Source: Salicibibacter cibarius (GTDB taxonomy: Bacteria > Bacillota > Bacilli > Bacillales > Marinococcaceae). Taken from it: 64,000 bases of DNA. How positions within the stretch are numbered: position 1 is the stretch's first letter; every line of letters starts with the position of its first letter. Below the pieces are notes generated by a model, which ran no database searches, had not been told where the DNA came from, and saw only the letters and a program-made list of their open reading frames with translations. The position numbers were made by a program, and so were the translations under genes. The stretch is taken from contig NZ_CP054705.1 of the NCBI RefSeq assembly GCF_016495725.1, forward strand, positions 1,922,001 to 1,986,000, given 5' to 3'. This document shows, piece by piece, positions 42,267 through 51,205 of this stretch.

Positions 42267-43334
42267 TTCATCATCTGTCAAATTTAACTCAAACAATCCG
42301 GATTCTTTCGCAGATTTAAATGCCATATACACGAATGGTCCAAGAATCAAACCCATCACGCCGAAAAACACAAATCCGAAATACATGGAAAGAATCGTTG
42401 GCAATGCATGAAGACCAATGGAATCCCCGAGCACTTTCGGTTCCACAATACGGCGAATGACGAGCAGAATGACGGCCAAAACAGTCAATTGAATCCCCAT
42501 CGTCATATCCCCGATGATCATCGCGAATACTCCCCACGGCACTAATATCAAGGCAGGGCCTACATAGAGAGGAATAATATCAACGACCCAAACGAGAAGG
42601 GAAACGAGTAATGCCGGCCCGGGTGCGATGTAGAGCAAACTTAGATATGAAAGAATGAAAATCCCCAGGCTCATAATAAATTGAGCCTTCCACCAGCCGA
42701 GAAACACTTTTCCCATCCGCTGAAACACGTAACGTAGTTTATCGGAGGTTTCCCTTTTAAACATGTTGAAGAAATTGTTCAGCAACCTCGGCAGGTCCAG
42801 GCTGAACAAAAATAAGGTAATTAAATAGACGAGCCCGATAATGAGCATGTTCGGAACAGACATGATGATTTCGTATAAATAGGCAACAAAATTGGTAGAC
42901 CAATTTAATGCCGTGTTAATCGCATTGTTGGCTACTTCATCCACCGCCCGCACAATTTGCGGGCCTTGGGGAAATTCGGCAATGAATTGATCAAATGCTT
43001 GAATAAGCTCATTTACAACCAGTTCGATCTCACTTATGTATCCCGGTATTTGCCGGGACCAGTCAATCAAACTTTCAATTAAGTAGGTCAACATGATGTA
43101 GATTAAAAAGGTGCTCACAATGAGAAACACGGTAAAAACAATGGAAACGGAGAGAAGGCGTTTGTGAATGTTTAACTTTCTCATTAAAAATCGAACAAAG
43201 GGTTCAAAAATCATCGCCGTCAGCAACGCGAGCAACACCGGCATAAAGGCAGATAAGTTAAAATAGACGAATAGCCCAACGAGGATGAGCGCAATGATGA
43301 TTAATATCCGTTTAACGAGTGGTTTGCTTATCAA
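42246..43334 (-). CDS. AI-2E family transporter (YtvI-like membrane protein)
   Basis: This 362-residue protein has about eight hydrophobic helices. An extracytoplasmic region around residues 90-160 and the pattern PLYVGPALILVPWGV and LGPFVYMAFK fit the AI-2E/PerM family, with closest feel to the sporulation-associated YtvI group. TTG 43334 lies 6 bp after AGGAGG; ATG 43367 has no site. Substrate unknown. Confidence 0.8.
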   Translation of the reverse strand: MISKPLVKRILIIIALILVGLFVYFNLSAFMPVLLALLTAMIFEPFVRFLMRKLNIHKRLLSVSIVFTVFLIVSTFLIYIMLTYLIESLIDWSRQIPGYISEIELVVNELIQAFDQFIAEFPQGPQIVRAVDEVANNAINTALNWSTNFVAYLYEIIMSVPNMLIIGLVYLITLFLFSLDLPRLLNNFFNMFKRETSDKLRYVFQRMGKVFLGWWKAQFIMSLGIFILSYLSLLYIAPGPALLVSLLVWVVDIIPLYVGPALILVPWGVFAMIIGDMTMGIQLTVLAVILLVIRRIVEPKVLGDSIGLHALPTILSMYFGFVFFGVMGLILGPFVYMAFKSAKESGLFELNLTDDEEKRDQP

Positions 43335-43534
43335 TGACAACCTCCTGGAAAAAAGATGTGGCTTCATACTTTGAATGGTTTCGCTGACCGTTCTTTATTA
43401 TAACAAATTTAGCACTTGAACGTATAAAAATTCGTGGCTTTGGCCTATTTTCTCCTCCCCTCCTCATCCCCCCAAACGAATCGTGGTCCGGTGACATATA
43501 TTGTGGAGAATCTGATTTAGGGGGAGGGATCTGT

Positions 43535-43732
43535 ATGGATATGCAAAAGCTGATGAATGTAATGGTAGAACGAGTGCTGGCAAAACGCAATGTTACAAAA
43601 GAATCCGTAGACATTACGGAGGAGGAAAAAGCGCGTATTCGCGAAGTTGTGGAAAGTATTCAGGAAGAAGTGAACGACTTTTTAGAAAACCAAACGACAA
43701 CCGTAACGGATGAAGGCGAGGACGAAGCGTAA
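43535..43732 (+). CDS. Small acidic helical protein next to the cotX-like gene
   Basis: This 65-residue product starts at ATG 43535 with GGGGGAGGG upstream. The helix with EEEKARIREVVESIQEEVND and an acidic tail are visible; no family recognised. A CATATATT box near 43494 resembles a sigma-K -10. Together with the neighbour this suggests a coat component, perhaps of the CotW kind; that is a guess. Confidence 0.6.
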   Translation: MDMQKLMNVMVERVLAKRNVTKESVDITEEEKARIREVVESIQEEVNDFLENQTTTVTDEGEDEA

Positions 43733-43833
43733 GGCTTTTGAAAAAACAACGAATTGATCATGGCGTTCTGTCCACGCAAATGACAAGGGAGTATCATATC
43801 GTGTAGTAGACTTTTAAAAAGGAGGGAAAATAT

Positions 43834-44340
43834 ATGTCCATCCATTTAGGACAACAACGAGGCCGAAGTTGTTATGATCCAACACCTTATCAGGGTGATC
43901 AAAAATGGAGCGCGTTGTGCGATGATCGTGGAAAGCACCCCATGGCGTGCCCTGTTGATGACGATGAAGGTGTCACTCAAGAGGGCACCCAATCCAACAA
44001 AGAGGTGCAAGTGTCGGAAGATTTTATGCTGATTAAAGATTCTTGTGATGTGAATGTTACAACCACGGACGTTCAAGCCGCCGTCAATTTGCAGGCAGCT
44101 CTGCAAGCCGCGATTGTATTGGTCATTCGAATCTCGCTCGCCGGCTCCACGGACGATGCCGAAGACATCACGCAAGAACTTTTCCAAGCATCAAAAATCA
44201 AGCAAAGAACATCCCAAAAGACCATTGTTGAGAATTCCCGTGATGTGAACGTGACTTCTACAGATGTGCAAGTGGCGCTTAACATCCAACTCTTGTTGCA
44301 AATATTAGTCGCCCTCGTCATTACCTTAGATATTCTCTAG
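43834..44340 (+). CDS. Spore coat protein, CotX/CotV family
   Basis: This 168-residue protein has two copies of the Coat_X motif: CDVNVTTTDVQAAVNLQAAL (about residues 70-89) and RDVNVTSTDVQVALNIQLLL (about 133-152), each followed by a hydrophobic stretch. CotX-family proteins sit in the insoluble outer coat or crust of spores. ATG 43834 follows GGAGGG. CATATCGTG at 43795 resembles a sigma-K -10 element. Confidence 0.85.
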   Translation: MSIHLGQQRGRSCYDPTPYQGDQKWSALCDDRGKHPMACPVDDDEGVTQEGTQSNKEVQVSEDFMLIKDSCDVNVTTTDVQAAVNLQAALQAAIVLVIRISLAGSTDDAEDITQELFQASKIKQRTSQKTIVENSRDVNVTSTDVQVALNIQLLLQILVALVITLDIL

Positions 44341-44529
44341 AATATGCAGGTGAATGTCCGAGTGGAACTTTTCTAACCTAAAAAGCACTCGGGACATCTG
44401 ATGTTAGCTATGCCAGGCTACGGGCGTTGGCATAGCTTTTTCTAATACACTCAGTGCTATTTCCATCGGACAACACGCAAAAAGTGATGGTTTGCATAGG
44501 CTGGATGTGTAGAGGCAGGTGATTGAAAC

Positions 44530-45414
44530 GTGTTGATTGACGGCGTATTTGCGGGCGGAGGGGTAAAAGGTTTCGCCTTTATCGGTGCTTTGGAGGAACT
44601 CGAAAAACGCAATTACCGATTTAAACGTGTCGCCGGCACGAGCGCTGGGGCCTTGGTTGCCAGTTTGATCATGGCCGGATATACGAGCGAAGAATTAAAT
44701 GACATGATGGAAGAATTGAATCCGCAAACCTTATTGGACCCGACACCTTGGACGCAACACTTTCCGCTGTTGCTGAAATGGCTAGGTGTCTATTGGGGAC
44801 TGGGTTTATATAAAGGCAACCGCTTGGAAGAGTGGGTCGGAGAAAAATTGGCAGCGAAAGGCATTCGCACATTTAATGATTTACCGTCAAAATCGCTGCG
44901 GATTGTGGCTTCGGATTTAACGAGGGGACAGTTGCTTGTTCTCCCCGATGATCTGCATGTGTACGGGATCATCCCCGAAACGTTTCCAATTGCGCGAGCA
45001 GTGCGCATGAGTTGTAGCTTGCCGTATTTTTTCCAACCGGTAAAGCTTTTCGATAAAAATGGGGAAACGGCGATCATCGTAGACGGTGGGATTTTAAGCA
45101 ATTTTCCCATGTGGCTTTTTCGGAGGGAAGAACGGGTGAAGCGCCCCCTTCTGGGTTTTCAGCTGAACCCCGAGCCCGATGACACGAGAAATACGATTAA
45201 CAATGCCCTGGAACTGTACAGTTCTGTGTTTGAGACGATGCAAAAAGGCCATGATGCCCGCTACGTTGAAAAACATAAGCAAGAAAATGTCGTTTTTATC
45301 CCAGTGAACCGTATAAAAACAACTTCCTTTTCCCTCACAAAAGAAGATCGAAAGCGGCTCGTTCAGCTCGGTAGGGAAGCAACGCAAAATTATTTAAAAA
45401 GCTGGAGCGGTTAG
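44530..45414 (+). CDS. yqhO: Patatin-like phospholipase (YqhO)
   Basis: This 294-residue lipid acyl hydrolase has oxyanion loop GGGVKG, nucleophile motif GTSAG (Ser near residue 40) and catalytic DGG (VDGGILSNFP). The start is GTG 44530. Its place upstream of yqhP-yqhQ fits yqhO. The substrate is not known. The stop codon is embedded in the end of repeat B1. Confidence 0.88.
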   Translation: MLIDGVFAGGGVKGFAFIGALEELEKRNYRFKRVAGTSAGALVASLIMAGYTSEELNDMMEELNPQTLLDPTPWTQHFPLLLKWLGVYWGLGLYKGNRLEEWVGEKLAAKGIRTFNDLPSKSLRIVASDLTRGQLLVLPDDLHVYGIIPETFPIARAVRMSCSLPYFFQPVKLFDKNGETAIIVDGGILSNFPMWLFRREERVKRPLLGFQLNPEPDDTRNTINNALELYSSVFETMQKGHDARYVEKHKQENVVFIPVNRIKTTSFSLTKEDRKRLVQLGREATQNYLKSWSG

Positions 45415-45500
45415 ATAAACTTGACTTATCGCCAAGGATGGCGAAAGTCAAAGTCTTCTCTTATACTATCATCCGAACAATTTATACATTCTGATAGTGT
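45411..45500 (-). repeat. Two-hairpin intergenic element, copy B1
   Basis: On the minus strand: hairpin 1 is CACTATCAG...TGATAGT with a TGTATAAAT loop, followed by hairpin 2 GACTTTCGCCA...TGGCGATAAGTC and the end AAGTTTATCTAA. Same architecture as the A copies but with different stems. Its end supplies the stop codon of yqhO. Confidence 0.8.
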
Positions 45501-45532
45501 TAGAAAAGAAACGCGCGATACTCGCACGTTTC

Positions 45533-45844
45533 TTATTTTTTTCGATTGCCGTCGATCACTTTTAGATGGCGTTTCTTTTTTTGGTTATTTTTTCTCGCGG
45601 ATTCTTTTTGTTTTTGCCGTTGCTTGCTCTGTTTTAACGCTTTGCGATAATTGCTGTCCATGCCGTTTCTTCGCTTCGGCATGACCAGACGCGTGAGTAA
45701 AAAGTAGAGACCGACGGCGATCAACGCGGTAATGGCGAGACCGAGGAAAAAACCGCCGGGATTGGTGGCGAGCCGGTAAATGAGTCCGATTGCCGCCAGC
45801 GCTAAAATCACGATGATCACCGGGTTCCGGATACCCTTAGCCAT
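45533..45844 (-). CDS. yqhP: YqhP (SA1362 family) membrane protein
   Basis: This 103-residue protein has two hydrophobic helices (about residues 8-24 and 30-51) and a very basic C-terminal tail (KQSKQRQKQKESARK). This matches YqhP, and it lies directly downstream of yqhQ on the same strand. Function unknown. Confidence 0.82.
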   Translation of the reverse strand: MAKGIRNPVIIVILALAAIGLIYRLATNPGGFFLGLAITALIAVGLYFLLTRLVMPKRRNGMDSNYRKALKQSKQRQKQKESARKNNQKKKRHLKVIDGNRKK

Positions 45845-45862
45845 ACATTCACCTCCGTGTGA

Positions 45863-46825
45863 TTAGACGATAGGGCCTCCAACCTTTTCCTCGTCCTCCA
45901 GTGTCTTTTCTCGTTCCAACATTTTTTCAAACGAAGCGATAGAGACTTCGACTTGATCATCTTTTGGCTGCTTGGTCGTTAAGAGTTGCAACCATAAACC
46001 GGGCAGACCTAACCATTTCAACACGGGAATGTTTCTCAGTTTATTCGTCCCTTGCAAAACTTCATAGGAAACGCCCAATACAACGGGGATGAGCAAGAGG
46101 CGATGGACGACCCGTTCAATGATATTGTCAAAAGGGACGAGCAAATAGATCATCACACCGATAATGACGGTGAAGAGCATGAAGCTGCTGCCGCAGCGAT
46201 AATGGAGCCGGGAATGTTCCTGAACGTTTTCAACGGTTAACGGTTTACCCGCTTCATACGCGTTGATCACTTTGTGCTCGGCTCCGTGGTATTGAAAAAC
46301 ACGTTTGATTAACGGCATAAATGTAATCAGGTAAATGTAACCGACGAGAATGAGAAACTTAAAGAAACCTTCAAGCAAATTCTGCGCTACGTGCCCCGGG
46401 AAAATAGGGGAGAACAATTCCGCGATAAAAACAGGGATCGCGGTAAATAGAACGTTGCCGAACAGAAAAGCAAATACGCCAACGGCGGCAACACCAAAGA
46501 TCATAGCCATTTTTGATGTTTTTTCTGCCGATTCAATCTCCCCATCGTCATCGGGATGGACGTCCAAGCGGTCGGAGGCATAATTGAGGTGCTTATTGCC
46601 AACCGAAGTCGCTTCAATCAAGGCGACGGTTCCTCTTACAAATGGGATTTTTTTAAGCTTTTGCAGTACGGGACGGTTAACTTTACGTTCTTCGTAATAC
46701 TCAATCGCATTATTTTTTCTGCGAATGGCGGAAACGGTAATTCGCTTACCGGCAAACATTACGCCTTCGATGATTGCTTGTCCGCCATATGCAGGTTTTT
46801 GGTTTTGTTGACTCAAGTCGCTCAC
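45863..46825 (-). CDS. yqhQ: DUF1385 family membrane protein (YqhQ)
   Basis: This 320-residue protein begins YGGQAIIEGVMFAGK and holds FQYHGAEHKVINAYE and LHYRCGSSFML, the hallmarks of DUF1385. Four or five helices; the conserved His/Glu/Cys residues hint at a metal site. The start is GTG 46825 with a weak ribosome site. Role unknown. Confidence 0.87.
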   Translation of the reverse strand: MSDLSQQNQKPAYGGQAIIEGVMFAGKRITVSAIRRKNNAIEYYEERKVNRPVLQKLKKIPFVRGTVALIEATSVGNKHLNYASDRLDVHPDDDGEIESAEKTSKMAMIFGVAAVGVFAFLFGNVLFTAIPVFIAELFSPIFPGHVAQNLLEGFFKFLILVGYIYLITFMPLIKRVFQYHGAEHKVINAYEAGKPLTVENVQEHSRLHYRCGSSFMLFTVIIGVMIYLLVPFDNIIERVVHRLLLIPVVLGVSYEVLQGTNKLRNIPVLKWLGLPGLWLQLLTTKQPKDDQVEVSIASFEKMLEREKTLEDEEKVGGPIV

Positions 46826-46951
46826 CAGCCTATTCAGATGTATCGATCCCCATTTTACATGAAAGATCTTTCAACCTCCATCTTTTCGCAAAAATAATTG
46901 TTTGGCATGATTCGATTGATGAACGATCATACTAACAAATGAGGTGATCAA

Positions 46952-47440
46952 ATGAGCGGAAATCGCAATGAACCTAAAGAGATGTCTTTTGCGGTAAAAG
47001 TTTTGCTTACAGGCCTTTTCGGCGGCTTATTATGGGGTTCCATTTGGTACGGGGCTTATTTTTTCAATTTTACCGATGTGGGACCTTCGCTCTTTTGGAT
47101 GGCTTGGTCAATGGGCGATTGGGAAGATCAGATGATTGGTCAATGGGCGGCTGTCGGTATTTTTACGCTCTTGTCCATCGTTGTTGCTTTTTTTTACCGG
47201 TATGTGTTTGCCCGTATCAAAGGCATGTGGATGGGTTTTTTTTTCGGGGTGATTTTATGGATTCTCGTTTTCTTCGTTGCCAATCCCCTGTTTGTTGATC
47301 TGGAACCACTTCTTGAAATGGAAGGCATTACGATTGTTACGACCCTTTGTTTATTTATTATGTATGGCCTTTTTATCGGGTACTCCATTTCCTACGAATA
47401 CGAATTGTTACAATTTGAGCGAAAGTACGGCAGCAATTAA
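46952..47440 (+). CDS. yqhR: YqhR family membrane protein
   Basis: This 162-residue protein has four hydrophobic helices; FGGLLWGSIWYGAYFFNFT and GYSISYEYELLQFE fit YqhR. ATG 46952 follows GAGGTGA. It lies between yqhQ and pepP; the aroQ (yqhS) gene found here in B. subtilis is absent. Function unknown. Confidence 0.82.
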   Translation: MSGNRNEPKEMSFAVKVLLTGLFGGLLWGSIWYGAYFFNFTDVGPSLFWMAWSMGDWEDQMIGQWAAVGIFTLLSIVVAFFYRYVFARIKGMWMGFFFGVILWILVFFVANPLFVDLEPLLEMEGITIVTTLCLFIMYGLFIGYSISYEYELLQFERKYGSN

Positions 47441-47506
47441 ATCGCAGTGTTAACGAATATATGCTAAAATGGGGGACGTTGATCGTTAGCAAAAGGAGGA
47501 AAAACA

Positions 47507-48574
47507 ATGAACCGTCTCGAACTGGTTCGTATGCAGTTGGAACAGGAAGGCATTGACGCGCTTCTCGTGGAAAGCCCGACAAACCGAAGGTATATAACGA
47601 ATTTTACGGGAACGGCAGGTGTTGCACTAATTACCTCCCGTGAAGCTTTCTTTGTCACCGATTTTCGTTACGTGGAACAAGCGAAAAATCAATGCGAAGG
47701 TTTTACGGTTATTGAGCATGAAAACGGGCTGAGTAAAGAGATAAATAGACTCTTAGAGACACAAAAGGTTACTTCTGTCGGCTTTGAAAAAGCGCATACG
47801 ACATATGAAAAATATGATACGTATCAAGAGGCATTTAACGCGGAGCTGGTCCCGGTTGCCGGCATCATTGAAAATCTTCGCTTGTTTAAAAGTGGGGAAG
47901 AACTGAAAACGATGCAAAAAGCGGCGGAAATCGCTGATGCTGCTTTTGAACATATTGTTACGTACATAAAGCCCGGGGTCCGTGAACGTGAGATTGCCAA
48001 TGAACTTGAATTTTATATGCGCAACCTCGGTGCGGAATCGTCATCATTCGACATCATCGTCGCTTCCGGTGAGCGCGGTGCACGCCCGCACGGGGTCGCA
48101 AGCAACAAACAGGTCGAAAAGGGCGACATGATTACGATGGATTTTGGCGCTTATTATGAAGGGTATTGTTCCGATATTACCCGTACCGTGGCCGTTGGGG
48201 AACCGAGCGATGAAATGCAACGCGTCTATGACACCGTTTTAAAGGCGCAACTCAAAAGCTTGGAATACATTAAAGCCGGTATGACAGGAGTAGAGGCCGA
48301 TAGAATTGCCCGGGACTACATTTATGCCGAAGGGTATGAAGGCTATTTTGGACATGGGCTTGGCCATGGCCTTGGCATGGACGTTCATGAAGAACCCCGT
48401 TTGTCGCCGAAAGGCAATTTACAATTGGAACCCGGCATGGTCGTCACTGTTGAACCGGGCATCTACCTCCCGGGCAAAGGGGGCGTCCGGATCGAAGATG
48501 ACATCGTCATTACAGAGGATGGAAATGAACGCTTAACGTTATCGGAAAAATCATTGAAAAAGATTGAATCATAA
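47507..48574 (+). CDS. pepP: Xaa-Pro dipeptidase (YqhT)
   Basis: This 355-residue M24 metallopeptidase removes the residue before proline. Metal ligands: [16 protein letters not shown] (two Asp), [13 protein letters not shown] (His), TVEPGIYL (Glu) and RIEDDIVIT (Glu). The N-terminal creatinase-like domain spans about residues 1-125. ATG 47507 follows AAAGGAGG. It is placed directly before efp, as in many Firmicutes. Confidence 0.93.
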   Translation: MNRLELVRMQLEQEGIDALLVESPTNRRYITNFTGTAGVALITSREAFFVTDFRYVEQAKNQCEGFTVIEHENGLSKEINRLLETQKVTSVGFEKAHTTYEKYDTYQEAFNAELVPVAGIIENLRLFKSGEELKTMQKAAEIADAAFEHIVTYIKPGVREREIANELEFYMRNLGAESSSFDIIVASGERGARPHGVASNKQVEKGDMITMDFGAYYEGYCSDITRTVAVGEPSDEMQRVYDTVLKAQLKSLEYIKAGMTGVEADRIARDYIYAEGYEGYFGHGLGHGLGMDVHEEPRLSPKGNLQLEPGMVVTVEPGIYLPGKGGVRIEDDIVITEDGNERLTLSEKSLKKIES

Positions 48575-48588
48575 AGGGGGAGGAAGAA

Positions 48589-49146
48589 ATGGTATCGGTA
48601 AATGATTTTAGCACCGGATTAACGATTGAAGTCGACAACGATATTTGGACCGTCGTTGATTTTCAGCATGTAAAACCTGGGAAAGGAGCAGCGTTTGTTC
48701 GCTCCAAACTTCGTAGCCTGCGTACGGGAAACATCCAGGAGAAAACGTTCCGGGCCGGCGAGAAAGTCAATCGGGCACATATCGAAAAAAATCGCATGCA
48801 ATACTTGTACGCAGATGGCGACAACCACGCCTTTATGAACATGGAAACGTTTGAACAAATCGAGCTCTCGGGCGAGCAGATCAAATACGAGCTTAATTTT
48901 TTAAAAGACAACATGGAAGTACAAATGATTTCCTATGAAAACGAAACGCTCGGCATCGAGCTCCCGAATAGCGTCGAGTTGACGGTAATCGAAACAGAGC
49001 CTGGCATTAAAGGAAACACGGTGTCCGGTGGCTCAAAACCGGCAAAACTTGAAACAGGTTACACCGTGCAAGTGCCGTTGTTTATCAATGAAGGCGAAAC
49101 GCTCGTTATCGACACCCGCAAAGGGGAATATACGCAAAGAGCTTAG
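48589..49146 (+). CDS. efp: Elongation factor P
   Basis: It relieves ribosome stalling at polyproline stretches. The 185-residue, three-domain protein has the tip lysine in [11 protein letters not shown] (position 32), the residue modified with 5-aminopentanol in B. subtilis. LELIDT-like ending [18 protein letters not shown] is conserved. A strong terminator follows, then the repeat array and IS256. Confidence 0.96.
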   Translation: MVSVNDFSTGLTIEVDNDIWTVVDFQHVKPGKGAAFVRSKLRSLRTGNIQEKTFRAGEKVNRAHIEKNRMQYLYADGDNHAFMNMETFEQIELSGEQIKYELNFLKDNMEVQMISYENETLGIELPNSVELTVIETEPGIKGNTVSGGSKPAKLETGYTVQVPLFINEGETLVIDTRKGEYTQRA

Positions 49147-49157
49147 AGAAGAATGGC

Positions 49158-49185
49158 AAAAGACCCCGATGAGGGGTCTTTTTTT
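49158..49185 (+). terminator. efp terminator
   Basis: AAAAGACCCC pairs with GGGGTCTTTT around GATGA, followed by T. Confidence 0.88.
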
Positions 49186-49413
49186 GCTTCATGGTGCCCG
49201 AAAGCTGGAGAGAACCGAGAATTCGGTCGTCATGGGGCTTCATGAAGCCCGAAAGCCGGAGAGAATCGAGAATTCGGTCGCCATGGGAGCTTCATGGTGC
49301 CCGAAAGCTGGAGCGAAGGTATAGTCCATATAATTGTGTAAAAAGAAAAAGGGTCAAGTCGACTCCCGTGTTACAATGTTTTCAGCGAAAAAAACAAACA
49401 GGAGGAATCGACA

Positions 49414-50598
49414 ATGACCCAGTTCCATCTTACCCTAAACGCGGATCAATTAAAAGAAGAGCTCATGAATTCAGACATGAGTGCCGTCGCGAAATCCTCG
49501 ATGGTCCTCGTCCTGAATCAAATCATGGAGCAGGAGCGCGATGATTACTTACAAGCAGCAGCCTATGAACGCAATGGCGCGCGTGTGGACTATCGAAACG
49601 GCTATTACGAACGTGATTACACGATGTCTTTTGGGAAAGTCACACTGACCGTTCCACGCACGCGCAACGGCGAATTCTCTCCCTCTGTGTTTGAGAAATA
49701 TGCACGTTCCGAACAAGCCTTTCTCTTAGCGATGTTGGAGATGGTCGTTAACGGCGTATCCACGCGGAAAGTCACGAAGGCTGTGGAAGAGCTTTGCGGC
49801 GAGCGTGTGTCCAAATCTTTCGTGTCCTCGCTCACCGAAAAATTAGACCCGGTCGTCAACGAATGGGCCCAGCGCCCTTTGAACGTGAATGCCTACAGGT
49901 ATGTCTACGCCGATGCCATGTATATTAAAGTCCGTGAGGATCAAAAGGTCGTCTCCAAAGCCGTTTATATCGCGCTCGGGGTCAATGACCAAAACAAACG
50001 GGAAATCATTGGTCTTCAAGTGAATCATGCCGAATCCAAAGAGGGATGGTTTCAATTCTTTCAATCGCTTCAAGCCAGGGGTCTGGCATCGCCACAATTG
50101 GTGATTTCCGATGCGCACGAAGGCCTGAAACAGGCCATTCAACAAGCGTTTGTTGGAACCTCGTGGCAACGGTGCACGGTTCATTTTAAGCGAAACTTGT
50201 TTGAACACATCCCCAAAAAAGGTTCAGAAGGCTTTCGTTCGCTCGTTAAGGAGCTCTTAAACGGGAGTTCTCCTGCAAGAGCCCGCCAGTTACGCACCGA
50301 GATCTTTGATCAATACGAGGGCGTCAAAGGTTATGAAAAAGCGTTAGAGAAACTCGATGAAGGATTTGAAGATGCGATTCAATTTATGAATGAACCCATC
50401 GCTTATCATGACCAATTGCGCACGACAAACAATCTCGAAGGGATAAATTCCGAGGTTCGCCGCCGCGAGCAAGTCATTCGGATTTTTCCAAATACCCAAT
50501 CCGCCTTTCGATTAATTGGAGCGTTGCTCAAGGAACATGAAGAAAGCCTTGATCGTGGTAACCGAACGTTTTTAAAAGGAAAACCAACCGATTTGTAA
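49414..50598 (+). CDS. IS256-family (Mutator-type) transposase
   Basis: The 394-residue frame is uninterrupted. Features of the family: VDYRNGYYERDYTMSFGKV near the start, YADAMYIKVRED (first Asp), VISDAHEGLKQA (second Asp), CTVHFKRNL, and TTNNLEGINSEVRRREQVIR holding the catalytic Glu. ATG 49414 follows AGGAGG. The protein appears complete and possibly active. Confidence 0.93.
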   Translation: MTQFHLTLNADQLKEELMNSDMSAVAKSSMVLVLNQIMEQERDDYLQAAAYERNGARVDYRNGYYERDYTMSFGKVTLTVPRTRNGEFSPSVFEKYARSEQAFLLAMLEMVVNGVSTRKVTKAVEELCGERVSKSFVSSLTEKLDPVVNEWAQRPLNVNAYRYVYADAMYIKVREDQKVVSKAVYIALGVNDQNKREIIGLQVNHAESKEGWFQFFQSLQARGLASPQLVISDAHEGLKQAIQQAFVGTSWQRCTVHFKRNLFEHIPKKGSEGFRSLVKELLNGSSPARARQLRTEIFDQYEGVKGYEKALEKLDEGFEDAIQFMNEPIAYHDQLRTTNNLEGINSEVRRREQVIRIFPNTQSAFRLIGALLKEHEESLDRGNRTFLKGKPTDL

Positions 50599-50639
50599 GC
50601 AAATGAAAAGGCAAGAAAGCAAGGGTGATTCAGCAAAAT

Positions 50640-50677
50640 TTTCCTTCTAGGGCGCCCGCGGGCGCCCTAGAAGGAAA
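50640..50677 (+). terminator. 38-bp perfect palindrome after the transposase
   Basis: TTCCTTCTAGGGCGCCCG is followed by its exact reverse complement; the symmetry spans 50640-50677. No T run follows, so it may block transcription entering the element or act as a structural hairpin. Confidence 0.7.
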
Positions 50678-51205
50678 CACCCCAAGTTCAAAACCTATCT
50701 CCCACTCGCTGATTCATTGTGATACTTTTACACATAATTAAGGACTTGACTGGAGCGAAGCGGAGTTTCGGTCGTCATGGACGCTTCATGGTGCCCGAAA
50801 GCCGGAGCGAAGCAGAGTTTCGGTCGCCATGGGAGCTTCATGATGCCCGAAAATCGGAGAGAAACAAAGCTTCGGTCGTCATAACCGCTTCATCAACTGA
50901 ATTTGGACTACATATTAAAATTTCACATACCATAATAGAAAACCATCGCAATGTCTTCACACATCAAACCAGAGTGCTTAACAAAGAATCTTTCGCATGA
51001 ACCTGATTGATTTTTCATACACATGTACAACAGAAGCGGTCCATTGCCAAGGAGGTAAAGCAATAAGTGATGAATAAACAACGCAATAACACCAACCGAA
51101 GGTTCTAATATTGATCTAGTTTCATACATTGTACAAGCAGACTCCCATGGGGTTTTTAATGGAATCGATGATGGGCCCGAAGTTGACAAATGGGGGTGGT
51201 AAAAA

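Larger units (their letters stand above)
49319..50749 (+). mobile_element. IS256-family insertion sequence, apparently intact
   Basis: The element is about 1.43 kb. Near-terminal inverted repeats: AGTCCATATAATTGTGTAAA (from 49324) against the right-end complement AGTCCTTAATTATGTGTAAA (from 50745 leftwards). Both flanks carry CTGGAGCGAAG (49308-49318 and 50750-50760), which includes the probable 8-9 bp target duplication; because the target is itself a repeat the exact ends are uncertain by a few bases. Confidence 0.85.
49187..50905 (+). repeat. 52-bp hairpin array split by an IS256 element
   Basis: TTCGG unit starts lie at 49222 and 49273 (left part) and 50767, 50819 and 50871 (right part), periods 51-52. 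Units contain TTCGGTCGNCATG-loop-CATGGTGCCCGAA and a GGAGCGAAGC linker. Removing 1442 bp (49319 to 50760) restores the 52-bp phase exactly. Confidence 0.85.

Noticed and set aside
49028-49544. Plus-strand frames across the end of efp, the repeat units and the IS256 start
   Set aside because: They overlap efp or the transposase in other frames, contain repeat-derived residues and lack ribosome sites.
51107-51130. Sigma-E promoter for spoIIIAA
   Set aside because: The -10-like CATACATT is good, but the AATATT box is 10 bp away where 13-14 is expected; noted under spoIIIAA only.
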